Origin: Candidatus Contendibacter sp.
GTDB taxonomy: Bacteria > Pseudomonadota > Gammaproteobacteria > Competibacterales > Competibacteraceae
Reading direction: 5' to 3'
Assembly (NCBI GenBank): GCA_029624765.1
Contig: JARSSO010000013.1
Location: 1 to 64,000, forward strand
DNA: 64,000 nt
The translations under genes and the position numbers were made by a program. Below the pieces are notes generated by a model that saw only the letters and a list, made by a program, of their open reading frames with translations, did no database searches and had not been told where the DNA came from. The stretch's first letter is position 1. The number at the start of each line of letters is the position of its first letter. Shown piece after piece: positions 1 through 8,086 of this stretch.

Positions 1-693
1 TCACCAGATGGCGGCGGCGGCCCTGCCGTTCAAGATGTGTGTAATGGACAGCACCTGGACCCCGGCTTTGAGGTAGCGGTTGATCAGGCTCAGCAGCGCC
101 CCATCGGGCACCTGCTGTTTGAGCCTGCTCATCAGCCGGTCGTGGTTGACTCGGTCGAAAAAGGCTTCCAGATTGAGGTCCACGATCCAATGGTAGCCCT
201 CGCGGAGGTCCGCCTGCCATTGCCGCGCGGCTTGATGGGCCGAGCGCTGCGGGCGGAACCCATAGCTCTTGGGGTGGAAGTGCGGTTCCCATTGCGCGGA
301 GACGACTTGCGCGATGGCTTGCTGGATGAAGCGATCCAACACCGTGGGAATGCCCAGGGGGCGGGTTTTCCCGTCCGGTTTAGGGATCTCCACCCGCTTG
401 ACGGGTAGCGGCCAGTATCGACCGGTTTCCAATTGCGCGCGAATTTCCGGCCAGTGGCGTCGGAGGTGGTCTGGCAGTTCATCCACGGTCATCCCGTCGA
501 TGCCCGGCGCGCCTTGGTTCTGGCAGACTTGCTTCAGGGCCCGTTGCAGGTTACCCCGTTCGAGAACACGGGCGAGCAACGGGGCGCTCGGAATCGGCTC
601 GGGTCGGTCTGCTTCACCAGCGACGAGTTCATCCCGCGATAGGCTCACGGCCAATTCTACTCGGTTGTCAGATGCATTCCCGTCACTCTTCAT
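1..693 (-). CDS. ltrA: Group II intron reverse transcriptase/maturase, truncated
   Basis: 230-aa open frame closed by TGA at the window edge. Residues 40-130 carry the RT-0/1/2 blocks (GAPGIDGMTV, KPDGKTRPLGIPTVLDR) and 143-155 the SYGFRPQRSAHQA signature of intron-encoded RTs. RT-3 reads VDLNLEAFFDRVNHD (171-185): the position normally holding the first catalytic Asp (xDLExFFD) is Asn174. Family similarity stops after RYLKAGV (about residue 212) and is replaced by 18 unrelated residues, so the YADD block, maturase X and DNA-binding domains are missing; full-length relatives are about 420-600 aa. It is therefore most likely an inactive remnant whose 3' part was lost by insertion or rearrangement. 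No GTG/ATG choice issue affects this reading. Confidence 0.8.
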   Translation of the reverse strand: MKSDGNASDNRVELAVSLSRDELVAGEADRPEPIPSAPLLARVLERGNLQRALKQVCQNQGAPGIDGMTVDELPDHLRRHWPEIRAQLETGRYWPLPVKRVEIPKPDGKTRPLGIPTVLDRFIQQAIAQVVSAQWEPHFHPKSYGFRPQRSAHQAARQWQADLREGYHWIVDLNLEAFFDRVNHDRLMSRLKQQVPDGALLSLINRYLKAGVQVLSITHILNGRAAAAIW

Positions 694-1166
694 CAGTGGC
701 CTTTGCCTTCCATCGTTCGGGCCTTCGGGGTTCGACTTTGCGGTTCCGCCTGTCCGTTGCTCCGCCTTTCGGCTTGGAGTGCCTCACTCGCTTCGCCTGC
801 CTGGTCCCTACTATACCCTCTGCTGACTTCTCCCCGGTGTTCGGCGCCGGTCACCCAACGCCCAGCCTCGTTGCCGAGGCCCCGGAGAGACCTCCCGGGG
901 TAAGACACGAAACGGTCCTCGCGTAGACGCCGGATTTACAAAGTGCATCCCAATCGCAGATGGAGGGCTTCGCGGTCACGTGCCCGCTCGCCCCGGATGC
1001 ACCACGCCTCCTATCCGGTTTTTGTTCATCGCCCCGCGATTTTGCCTTGGACTTCCTCCAGACCTCGCCTCGCGGCGACGCCCTTGCCCTTCGGCTAACC
1101 TTCGGCTCTGCGTACACCTGGTGTCGGGACTTGCACCCGACTCGCTTCGTGCCATGCCCGGCACAC
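1..1166 (-). mobile_element. Group II intron, 5' part with truncated maturase ORF
   Basis: On the minus strand an intron-like RNA begins with GTGTGCCGGGCATGG at 1166 and continues through the GTGCAAGTCCC block typical of group II domain I, followed by about 470 nt of structured GC-rich RNA and then the reverse-transcriptase ORF (1-693). The 5' splice site falls right after the terminal part of an attC site, so this looks like an attC-targeting intron of the IIC-attC type; that class assignment rests on the insertion site, not on a fold. Domains V/VI and the 3' splice site are not present: the ORF leaves the family sequence near base 50, so the element is either disrupted there or runs on differently outside the window. 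Confidence 0.75.
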
Positions 1167-1239
1167 ACGTTCGAGCTCACCTGCCTGCTACAGCAGGCGA
1201 AGCCTGCCGTAGCAGGTCAGGTGCAGCGAGGGGTTAGGC
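1167..1239 (-). other. Integron attC recombination site, interrupted by the intron
   Basis: Read on the minus strand: R'' box GCCTAAC (1239-1233) containing the TAA stop of the cassette gene, L'' arm about 1232-1217, a 15-bp stem at 1184-1198/1202-1216 with one mismatch and a GAA loop, then an L' arm (AGGTGAGCTCGAAC) that pairs with L'' leaving unpaired bases in L'', as in known attC sites. The R' box (GTTRRRY) is cut after GT by the intron 5' end at 1166. Size (about 73 bp), two-arm symmetry and stop-codon placement are those of a cassette attC. No integrase gene is seen in the window. Confidence 0.75.
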
Positions 1240-1923
1240 GTCATTCGCCGGGCCTGCGCCTTTCCATCGAGCGCGCCAAGCATCGAAGTCAAGGTCATCC
1301 CTGTATCCGACTATGGCCGAGGCGGTCTCGACGACAAGGCGGTCTAAATCATCCATGACATCTCCGCCTGTAAGTACACCGACGATTGTGCCTCCGGTAC
1401 CTGGCCCTCCTGGCTCATGCTTCGCCCAGTGGAACTTGTACCTTTCGCGAACGTGGCTCTTGATGTGGGTGGTGGCTCCGTCTTTGCCAAAGTGCTTGAC
1501 CGGGTAGAACTCTGCGAGCTTTAGCCAAATGAGCTCAAGAAAGTCCACAACGTCGTACGTCGCTTTGCACATTTCAACGGTGATGCCAGTGTCCCACCCT
1601 GCTTGCGCGGTCCGGTATGCAATGGCCTTGATCTCCGGGAGTGCCTGAAAGAGACGGAGATCAGTTGGTTCGTCCAACGAACGCCTGATGTAGTCAGCGG
1701 GGACTTCGTCCTTGAACTCGGTCGGAAGTGATTTCTCGGCAAGTTGGTCTTTACGTCTGTGGAGGGCGACCGCCGCAAGAGCGAAGATCAATGCCAGAAC
1801 GCCGGAGCCAGCGGCATACGAATAGTCCTTGATGGACAAGAAGTACCAAAGGGCGCCGGTCGCAAAGATTCCGGAGATCCACCAGCAGGTTTGAATCACC
1901 CAATCAGGTACGGTACGACTCAT
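1234..1923 (-). CDS. Integron cassette gene: two-helix membrane protein of unknown function
   Basis: 229 aa from the ATG at 1923, chosen because it lies 3 nt inside the cassette boundary GTTAGGC (1933-1927); an upstream in-frame ATG (246 aa) would start outside the cassette. Residues about 5-65 form two hydrophobic helices rich in Trp (WVIQTCWWISGIFATGALWYF, and a second before HRRKDQLAEK), followed by a soluble domain of about 165 aa ending in DFDAWRARWKGAG. No family recognised. The stop TAA is embedded in the attC R'' box, the usual layout of a promoterless cassette gene. Base composition is lower in GC than the neighbourhood, consistent with capture from elsewhere. Confidence 0.65.
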   Translation of the reverse strand: MSRTVPDWVIQTCWWISGIFATGALWYFLSIKDYSYAAGSGVLALIFALAAVALHRRKDQLAEKSLPTEFKDEVPADYIRRSLDEPTDLRLFQALPEIKAIAYRTAQAGWDTGITVEMCKATYDVVDFLELIWLKLAEFYPVKHFGKDGATTHIKSHVRERYKFHWAKHEPGGPGTGGTIVGVLTGGDVMDDLDRLVVETASAIVGYRDDLDFDAWRARWKGAGPANDA

Positions 1924-1926
1924 GAC

Positions 1927-1933
1927 GCCTAAC
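1927..1933 (-). other. Upstream cassette boundary core site (GTTAGGC)
   Basis: GTTAGGC on the minus strand, followed by GTCATG with the cassette start codon. Together with the attC at 1167-1239 it delimits one cassette of about 0.7 kb. Upstream sequence (AT-rich, 1934-2000) shows no paired L'/L'' arms, so it could be an attI-like site or the worn end of a preceding attC. Confidence 0.5.
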
Positions 1934-2279
1934 CAGTAATTATACAGTTTCCGTTTATCTACCATAATCTGCAATCTTTGACAATAATTGTTTGATTATG
2001 ATGGATTTTATTTGCTGTTTAACGTCACAGGCCCTTTGGCCCTGAAAATTCCGTCTTCTCACCGTCCCCCGAAGCGGATCCGGCGCCACGAGACACCTCC
2101 AAATATTATAGGCATCTTCCATGCCATAGCTGGGCATGGCGCGGATAGCGTTATCCATGAAGGGGTTATCGGCGCTGATCCACTTTTTTGAGCGCCGGGC
2201 GGTTTCAATTTGAAACGGGGAGATTTCAGGCTGTTTCGATTTGAAACCAGCATCGGTCAATCAAGGGGCACGGGTACAA
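1934..2279. other. Intergenic stretch upstream of the cassette, no gene supported
   Basis: About 350 nt, AT-rich at 1934-2010. No integrase, RNA gene or convincing short ORF is seen; a 101-codon minus-strand frame lacks any recognisable family feature and has no good ribosome site. The only structure is a pair of near-palindromic repeats at 2202-2247. Confidence 0.5.
2202..2247. repeat. Two near-palindromic GTTTCRATTTGAAAC repeats
   Basis: GTTTCAATTTGAAAC at 2202-2216 and GTTTCGATTTGAAAC at 2233-2247: 15 bp, one difference, 31-bp period, each an imperfect dyad (GTTTC...GAAAC). They lie just beyond the 3' end of moaB (stop at 2280). The three-turn spacing would suit a dimeric regulator, but no gene starts close by; a decayed repeat array is an alternative. 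Confidence 0.45.
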
Positions 2280-2825
2280 TCAAGCAAGCCCGGCTTGCCG
2301 CTCCCGCAGGCGTGGCAGCAACTCCACCAGATTGCAGGGCCGGGTCCGGGCATCCAGTTGGGGTTGCAGGATGCGGTCCCAGCCGGTGCGACAGGCTCCG
2401 GTCGAGCCGGGCAGGCAGAAAATGAAAGTGGCGTTGGCCAGTCCGCCCAGCGCCCGCGATTGCAGGGTCGAAGCCCCAATCTCCTCCCAGGACAACATGC
2501 GGAACAATTCCCCGAAACCGACGATCTCCTTGTCCAGCAGCGGCCGGATCGCCTCGGGCGTGCTGTCTCGACCCGTCATGCCGGTGCCGCCGGTGATCAG
2601 CACGATCTGCACGGCGGGATCGGCGATCCAGGTGGAGACGACCGCGCGGATGCGATAAACGTCGTCGGGGACCAGGGCCCGATCCACCAGTCGGTGGCCC
2701 GCCGCCGTCAACCGTTCCATCAGAGTTTGGCCGGACGCATCGTCCGCCAGGGTGCGAGTATCGGAAACGGTCAGCACCGCGATCATCAGCGGCAGAAATT
2801 CGCGAGGGTCGGTTTCGTGGTTCAT
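2280..2825 (-). CDS. moaB: Molybdenum cofactor biosynthesis protein MoaB
   Basis: 181 aa, a normal length for the MoaB/MogA fold. MoaB-type proteins bind molybdopterin and act in its adenylylation or remain as MogA paralogues. Visible signatures are LTVSDTR (18-24), the GGTG loop in ITGGTGMTGRDSTPE (77-91) and the LPGSTGA loop (138-144) that line the pterin site. The gene is divergent from hsp20, with a 106-nt gap, and no other Mo-cofactor gene is in the window. MoaB and MogA are hard to separate by sequence alone; the length and the ISTR-like N-terminus favour MoaB. Confidence 0.88.
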   Translation of the reverse strand: MNHETDPREFLPLMIAVLTVSDTRTLADDASGQTLMERLTAAGHRLVDRALVPDDVYRIRAVVSTWIADPAVQIVLITGGTGMTGRDSTPEAIRPLLDKEIVGFGELFRMLSWEEIGASTLQSRALGGLANATFIFCLPGSTGACRTGWDRILQPQLDARTRPCNLVELLPRLRERQAGLA

Positions 2826-2867
2826 CCGGGCTACTCCGGGTGCGAGCGGAAAAATTGGTCGATTCGG

Positions 2868-2895
2868 CTTGAAATGGCGCGCGGCGGCCCTATTT
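2868..2895 (+). promoter_or_regulatory. Sigma-32-type heat-shock promoter of hsp20
   Basis: CTTGAAA at 2868-2874, a 13-nt spacer, and CCCTATTT at 2888-2895, against the RpoH consensus CTTGAAA-N13/14-CCCCATNT (one mismatch). It sits 37 nt ahead of the hsp20 start, leaving room for a short leader with AGGAGA at 2918-2923. Confidence 0.75.
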
Positions 2896-2931
2896 GAAAA
2901 GCAACTTCCATCATCTCAGGAGATTTGCATC

Positions 2932-3372
2932 ATGACCCCGAGCCGCTACGAACCCTGGCAACACATGCGCCACCTGCGCAAGGAACTGGACCGGCTGTTC
3001 GATCCCTACGCCGCCAGCGACGATCAATCCAGCGTCGCCACCTGCGACTGGATTCCACCGGTGGACATCAAGGAGGAGAAGGATCGCTACGTGCTGCGCG
3101 CCGACATTCCCGGCGTCGATCCCAAGAATATCGAGATTATCGCCGAAAACGGCGTCCTGACCATCCGCGGCAACCGTCCGAGCGAGACCAGCCAGAATCG
3201 CGCCGGTTACAGCCGGGTCGAACGGCCCTACGGCAGCTTCTACCGCCGCTTCAGCCTGCCCGATACCGCCGATCTGGAGCGAATCGCCGCGCGTGGTGCT
3301 CACGGCGTGCTGGAAATCAGCATTCCCAAGGCCACCCATACCCTGTCGCGGACCATCAAGGTCGAGGGTTAG
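2932..3372 (+). CDS. Small heat-shock protein, Hsp20/alpha-crystallin family
   Basis: 146 aa from the ATG at 2932, preceded by AGGAGA at 9 nt; longer upstream frames run into the promoter. The alpha-crystallin domain spans about residues 38-140: WIPPVDIKEEKDRYVLRADI, the VDPKNIEI strand, and the C-terminal GVLEISIPK motif that typifies the family. Such proteins form oligomers that hold unfolding proteins for ATP-dependent chaperones in the cytoplasm. It leads a same-strand run with cbpA (57-nt gap) and degP, and the sigma-32-like promoter upstream indicates heat-shock control. Confidence 0.95.
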   Translation: MTPSRYEPWQHMRHLRKELDRLFDPYAASDDQSSVATCDWIPPVDIKEEKDRYVLRADIPGVDPKNIEIIAENGVLTIRGNRPSETSQNRAGYSRVERPYGSFYRRFSLPDTADLERIAARGAHGVLEISIPKATHTLSRTIKVEG

Positions 3373-3429
3373 GCCACCGGGCCGGCGGGGCCAACCCGCC
3401 GGCCGTTTCCTCAACCGCCCGGAACCGGC

Positions 3430-4386
3430 ATGAAATACCAGGACTACTACCAGATTCTCGGCGTGAGCCGCGACGCTTCGACGGAGGACATTAAAAAGGC
3501 CTACCGTCGATTGGCGCGCAAGTATCATCCCGATGTCAGCAAGGAAGCCCATGCCGAGGAACGTTTCAAGGAGGTCGCCGAGGCCTACGAGGTGTTGCGC
3601 GACTCCAAAAAGCGCGCCGCCTACGACCAACTCGGCAGCAACTGGCGGGCCGGTCAGGAATTCCGTCCGCCGCCCGGCTGGCCCGGCAGTCCGGGAGGGA
3701 CCGGTGGGCAGCCGTTCGGCGCTGGCTTCGGCGGGCGCGAGTTCAGCGATTTCTTCGAGTCACTGTTCGGCAATCTGGGCGGTGGCGGCCCCGGCTTTGG
3801 CGGCGGGCGCGGGTTTCGCGGTCCCGGCCAGAGCCAAACCGTGGCGCTGGACATCAGCCTGGAAGAGGCTTATCACGGCGGCAGCCGGTCCCTGCAACTG
3901 CAACTGCCGGAACGGGACGCCAGCGGCCGGATCAGCACGCGAACCCGCACCCTGAACGTCAGGATTCCCGCCGGGGTCACAACCGGACAGAAGATTCGCC
4001 TGGCCGGTCAGGGCGGAGCCGGCGTCGGCGGCGGCCCCAGCGGCGACCTGTATCTGGAAGTGACCCTCCGGTCACACCCGCTGTATCAGATCAAGAGCCG
4101 CGACCTCACGCTGGAGGTGCCGCTGACCCCATGGGAAGCGGCGCTCGGCTGCAAGATCGACGTGCCCACCCTGGGCGGTCCCGTCACGCTCAATATCCCG
4201 GCCAACGCCCGCAATGGCCAGAAGTTGCGGTTGCGCGGGCGTGGCCTGCCCGGTCAGCCGCCCGGCGATCAGTTCGCGGTGCTGCGCATCGTCAATCCGC
4301 CCGCCGACACCGAGGCGGCGCGGGAACTGTTCCAGCGGATGGCGCGGGAACTGCCGTTCGAGCCACGCGCGCACTGGGGTCGATGA
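3430..4386 (+). CDS. cbpA: DnaJ-type co-chaperone CbpA (no zinc finger)
   Basis: 318 aa. The J domain occupies residues 4-68 with HPD at 33-35, the contact that stimulates DnaK ATPase. A Gly/Phe-rich linker (about 75-135) includes several GG and GF runs. Two beta-rich substrate-binding domains follow (about 137-310: [31 protein letters not shown]). The CxxCxGxG repeats of DnaJ are absent, placing it with CbpA (type B). Located between hsp20 and degP, it belongs to the proteostasis run. Confidence 0.93.
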   Translation: MKYQDYYQILGVSRDASTEDIKKAYRRLARKYHPDVSKEAHAEERFKEVAEAYEVLRDSKKRAAYDQLGSNWRAGQEFRPPPGWPGSPGGTGGQPFGAGFGGREFSDFFESLFGNLGGGGPGFGGGRGFRGPGQSQTVALDISLEEAYHGGSRSLQLQLPERDASGRISTRTRTLNVRIPAGVTTGQKIRLAGQGGAGVGGGPSGDLYLEVTLRSHPLYQIKSRDLTLEVPLTPWEAALGCKIDVPTLGGPVTLNIPANARNGQKLRLRGRGLPGQPPGDQFAVLRIVNPPADTEAARELFQRMARELPFEPRAHWGR

Positions 4387-4461
4387 GCGCCATCGGCCGT
4401 CGCGTGGTCTTGCAGCGGAATCACCGATTTCATCCATCCCCGAGAGAGGCCCTGCAAGCTC

Positions 4462-5841
4462 ATGACGATTCGACGCCTCGCGCCGCCGGCCGCCCTGCTG
4501 GCACTGGGTTTGATCCTCGCCGTTCCGTCGCCGGCCCCGGCCGCCCTGCCCGCCACCGTGGAGGGGCAACCGTTGCCGACCTTGGCGCCGATGCTCGAGC
4601 GGGCCACTCCGGCGGTGGTCAACATCGCCACCGAAAGCCGGACCGCGCTGCGCCGTAACCCATTGCTGGATGATCCGGTCTTCCGCCATTTTTTCAATAT
4701 CCCGGACCAGCCGCGCGAACGCAAGACCCAGAGCATCGGTTCCGGGGTGGTGGTGGACGCCCGGCGCGGCTACGTCATCACCAACCATCACGTCATCGAC
4801 GGCGTCGACACCATCACGGTCACCCTGCGCGACGGCCGCAAGCTCAACGCCAGGGCGGTCGGTTCCGATCCGCAAAGCGACGTGGCGGTGATCCAGATTC
4901 CCGGCGCCAACCTCACCGCCCTGCCGCTGGCCGACTCCGACAACCTGCGGGTGGGCGACTTCGTGGTGGCCATCGGTAATCCATTCGGCCTGGGTCAGAC
5001 CGTCACCTCCGGCATCGTCAGCGCGCTGGGCCGCACCGGCCTGGGCATCCAGGGCTACGAGGACTTCATCCAGACCGACGCCTCGATCAATCCCGGCAAT
5101 TCCGGCGGGGCACTGGTCAACCTGCGCGGCGAACTGGTCGGGATCAACACCGCCATTCTCGCCCCCAGCGGCGGCAACGTCGGCATCGGCTTCGCCATCC
5201 CGGCCAACATGGTGTCGCGGCTGATGAATCAGATCGTGACCCACGGTTCGGTGCGGCGCGGCCAACTGGGCGTGTCGGTGCAGGACCTCACCCCGGAATT
5301 GGCGCGGGCGTTCAATATTCCCGCCGACCGGGGCGCGGTGATCGCTCAGGTCAGCCCCCGTTCCGCCGCCGCCCGGGCCGGCCTGAAGGAAGGCGACGTG
5401 GTGCTGAGCATCAACGACAAGCCGATCCGCGACGGCGGCGGGTTGCGCAACGCCATCGGTCTGCTGGAAGTCGGCGAGGCGGCGCGGCTCGAAATCCTGC
5501 GCGACGGCAACCCGATGACCTTGAACGCCAAGGTCGGCGAGTACGTGCCGGCCAAGGCCGAGGGCGACGCCATCAATCCGCGGCTGACCGGCGTGATCTT
5601 CGAGGACATCGGGCCGAATTCGCCGTTGAGCGGGCGGGGAGTGCGCGGCGTGACGGTGGCCAGGCTCGAATCCGGCAGTCCCGCCGCCCGGGCCGGGCTG
5701 CGGCGGAACGACGTGATCGTCGCCGTCAACCGCCAACCCATCGCCAACACCGACGAGTTGCGCCAGATCGCCGGCCAAAGCGAGGGATTGATCCTCAATC
5801 TGCTGCGCGGGCAGGACGAGTTGCTGCTGATGCTGCGTTAA
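4462..5841 (+). CDS. degP: Periplasmic serine endoprotease, DegP/MucD type
   Basis: 459 aa with a cleavable signal peptide (residues 1-27, PAPAALP). The trypsin-like domain shows the triad His110 (TNHHVID), Asp140 (PQSDVAV) and Ser214 (PGNSGGAL). Two PDZ domains follow at about 265-355 and 385-455. DegP/MucD proteins degrade or refold misfolded envelope proteins; with two PDZ domains it resembles DegP, DegQ or MucD, which cannot be separated here. A GAGAGAGG stretch lies about 10-15 nt before the ATG. It closes the hsp20-cbpA-degP run and its stop is 64 nt from the end of the convergent YbaK-HDOD gene. Confidence 0.93.
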   Translation: MTIRRLAPPAALLALGLILAVPSPAPAALPATVEGQPLPTLAPMLERATPAVVNIATESRTALRRNPLLDDPVFRHFFNIPDQPRERKTQSIGSGVVVDARRGYVITNHHVIDGVDTITVTLRDGRKLNARAVGSDPQSDVAVIQIPGANLTALPLADSDNLRVGDFVVAIGNPFGLGQTVTSGIVSALGRTGLGIQGYEDFIQTDASINPGNSGGALVNLRGELVGINTAILAPSGGNVGIGFAIPANMVSRLMNQIVTHGSVRRGQLGVSVQDLTPELARAFNIPADRGAVIAQVSPRSAAARAGLKEGDVVLSINDKPIRDGGGLRNAIGLLEVGEAARLEILRDGNPMTLNAKVGEYVPAKAEGDAINPRLTGVIFEDIGPNSPLSGRGVRGVTVARLESGSPAARAGLRRNDVIVAVNRQPIANTDELRQIAGQSEGLILNLLRGQDELLLMLR

Positions 5842-5905
5842 AACAGCGGGGGCGCCGCGCCCGGATCGTCGCCGAACCGGCTTCGCCGCCTGGAAAGCGG
5901 GCGCT

Positions 5906-7327
5906 TCATTCCTCGCCCAGCCGCAGCGCCTCGGCCAGGGCGTCCAGATCCGCCGCGCTGGTTTGCACCCGCGCCAGCGCCTCCAACGCCTGCTCGCGGG
6001 TCAGCCCGAGCGTGAACATGGCCAGTGCCGGCAGCCGATGGCTTTGCTCCTCGTCCAGACCGATCTGTTGCAGCAACCGGTTGGCGATCAGCACCAGGTT
6101 GGAATATTCGGCGTGGGGTTGGGTGCAATCCTCGCTGTGATGCCAGCGCACCGCCGCGATCACTTCCTCGGGCATGGACCAGGCCTGCATCAACCAGGCG
6201 CCGATATGCCAGTGCTCGACGCCCAGCACATAACGTTCCACCGCGCTGGGCGGCAGGTGCCGATTGACCGTCAGAAAGCGGTTGAACAGGAAAAAGCGGG
6301 CTGGAAACAGGTGGCCCAGGGCCAGATAGCCGAAATCGTGCAGCAACCCGCTCAAGTACGCCAGCCCTGGCTTGACGACGACCGTTTCGGGCAATAGCTT
6401 GACCAGTTCACCAACCAGGGCCGCGCAATACACGCTGTGCCGCCACAAGTGTTCCAGGCCCACCGGACCATCGACCGGAACCTGAAAGGCCCGGCCCACG
6501 CTGGAGCCCAGCAGCACGTTGAGCGTGTTCTCGATCCCCAAAACCTCGGTAATCGCGGTTTCCAGCGAATCGACCGCTCCGTGATGACCGTGCAACGGGC
6601 AACGCGCCCAATACACCACCGGGGCGGCCAGGCTGGGGTTCTGCTCGATCACCCGGAGGATGTCGCGAATCGTGACCTCCGGATTGGCGCGCAATGCCCG
6701 CAGGTACTGCGCGATTTGGGGCATGGCCGGTAGTTCGGTGATGGTTTCGATATGCTCGTGCAGGCGGGAAGAGGTATAGCGCTGGGTGAAACGGGTCAGA
6801 TGAGCGGGAGTGAGCGTCTGCTGGCCAGCCAGGGAATCCAGGTCTTGCGCCGGGGTCGCGAATTGCTCCCAGCGCGCCCGCGTGAGCAGCGCGCGAAAAT
6901 CGGCGTTCCGCATGTGGACCAGCAAATTGCCGCTGCCGCTGTCGAAGTAGGTCTCATCCTCGTCGCTCATCGCCAGGCTGTTATCAATCAGGGCAGGGAT
7001 GTCGAACACTTCCGGCAGGGGTGGATAAGACCTGATCGAGCAGCCGCGGGTCTGGAAAAAGCGGGCGGTTTCAGTGCCGTGAACCGGATCAAGGCTGCAC
7101 TGCGACAAGTGATAAAGCCGCGAAAAATCCAGAACGTGGCTGCAAGGCAGAATGGCCATCACCAAGCCGGACTTTGCTTTCAAAAGGACGATGCGCGCCA
7201 CCTGCTGGAGCGGGATTCCGAGGCTTTCCGCGATCTGGTTCAGGGATTCGCCGGACGGACAGGCAATCAGCCGGTAAGGTAAACCTTGCTGGTCCAGGTA
7301 GCTCTGAACGGCATCGGGCAATTTCAT
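5906..7327 (-). CDS. YbaK/EbsC-like deacylase domain fused to an HDOD domain
   Basis: 473 aa. Residues 1-150 match the YbaK/ProX fold that removes amino acids from mischarged tRNA (AESLGIPLQQVARIVLLK, and a lysine in this last segment at the expected catalytic place). Residues about 195-400 form an HDOD domain (ITELPAMPQIAQYLRALR, then LLHDFGYLALGHLF with HD at 330-331), a fold used in bacterial signalling. The pairing suggests a sensor of uncharged or mischarged tRNA or amino acids linked to a regulatory output; that is inference. It follows the FtsN-like gene on the same strand with a 45-nt gap. Catalysis by the deacylase part is unproven. Confidence 0.8.
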   Translation of the reverse strand: MKLPDAVQSYLDQQGLPYRLIACPSGESLNQIAESLGIPLQQVARIVLLKAKSGLVMAILPCSHVLDFSRLYHLSQCSLDPVHGTETARFFQTRGCSIRSYPPLPEVFDIPALIDNSLAMSDEDETYFDSGSGNLLVHMRNADFRALLTRARWEQFATPAQDLDSLAGQQTLTPAHLTRFTQRYTSSRLHEHIETITELPAMPQIAQYLRALRANPEVTIRDILRVIEQNPSLAAPVVYWARCPLHGHHGAVDSLETAITEVLGIENTLNVLLGSSVGRAFQVPVDGPVGLEHLWRHSVYCAALVGELVKLLPETVVVKPGLAYLSGLLHDFGYLALGHLFPARFFLFNRFLTVNRHLPPSAVERYVLGVEHWHIGAWLMQAWSMPEEVIAAVRWHHSEDCTQPHAEYSNLVLIANRLLQQIGLDEEQSHRLPALAMFTLGLTREQALEALARVQTSAADLDALAEALRLGEE

Positions 7328-7372
7328 GACACGATGACCCAGGATATGGTTGCCTTGGAAATCACTGAAAAA

Positions 7373-8086
7373 TCATGGTCCTCGCTCCGCTTTGACAACG
7401 ACCTTTGAGCCATTGTCGGCAAGCGGTCGAGGCGGTTGCGCCGTTCGCGCCAATGCCGTTCCCGGCGTGGACTGGGCATTGGCGGGCTTGGCGGCGGGCT
7501 TGGCGGCGGCGGGCCTGGCGTCGGTCGGCTTGGCGGCGGCGGGCTTGGCGTCGGGCCTGGCCATCGCGGGCTTGGCGTCGGCGGGCTTGGCGTCGGCGGG
7601 CTTGGCGTCGGGCCTGGCCATCGCGGGCCTGGCGTCGGTCGGCTTGGCGGCGGCGGTGGCCATGATCGGCATGGCGGTGCTCTTGCGTGGCGCGGTGGGT
7701 TTCCGGAGCGGATCGGTCGCGGGCTGTGTCCGACTGGGCGCCGTCGGGGGAGCGCTCTTGGGATGGGCGGCTTCGGGCTGAATGTCGATCTGCCGTTTGG
7801 GCAGCTCGGTGTAGAAATCGTATTTGGGCTTGGCCAGCGTCGGTTCCGCCACCGGCGCGACCACGGTCTTCGGCGGCGGCGCGGGGGGCGCGACGACTGG
7901 CTGGGCTGGCGTGGTGGGTGCGACGGCGGCGACTGGCGCCGGTTTGGTCCGGTCACCCCTGATGTAGGCCAGCAAGCCGCCGAACAAGCCGATCAGCACC
8001 AGGGTGACGACCACCAGACCGTTACGGCGCGCGCGCTGGCGGCGTGGTCCGGTTGCGACGGATTTGTAATCGCGGCGGCTGTTCAC
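7373..8086 (-). CDS. FtsN-like membrane protein lacking the SPOR domain
   Basis: 237 aa. A basic N-terminus is followed by one transmembrane helix (about 24-42), then a Pro/Ala-rich periplasmic stretch containing the [12 protein letters not shown] segment that in FtsN-type proteins next to argS precedes the linker. The remainder is low-complexity with repeats such as DAKPA and ARPDAKPA (about 150-205). The usual C-terminal SPOR peptidoglycan-binding domain of about 75 aa is absent: the frame stops at 7373 in [17 protein letters not shown]. Start ATG overlaps the argS stop (ATGA), so the two are translationally coupled. Repeat-driven truncation of a normal FtsN is one explanation. Confidence 0.7.
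   Translation of the reverse strand: MNSRRDYKSVATGPRRQRARRNGLVVVTLVLIGLFGGLLAYIRGDRTKPAPVAAVAPTTPAQPVVAPPAPPPKTVVAPVAEPTLAKPKYDFYTELPKRQIDIQPEAAHPKSAPPTAPSRTQPATDPLRKPTAPRKSTAMPIMATAAAKPTDARPAMARPDAKPADAKPADAKPAMARPDAKPAAAKPTDARPAAAKPAAKPANAQSTPGTALARTAQPPRPLADNGSKVVVKAERGP

Noticed and set aside
2202..2247. Possible CRISPR remnant
   Set aside because: Only two short palindromic copies and no cas genes; kept as a simple repeat.
1955..2260. 101-codon minus-strand ORF beside the cassette
   Set aside because: No family resemblance and poor start context; crosses the cassette boundary.
4072..5778. 568-codon minus-strand ORF opposite degP
   Set aside because: Perfectly antisense to a well-defined DegP gene; composition is that of a GC-rich shadow frame without family motifs.
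7480..7640. Tandem DNA repeat (GGCTTGGCGTCGG-type units)
   Set aside because: Explained by the Ala/Lys/Pro repeat coding region of the FtsN-like protein rather than an independent element.
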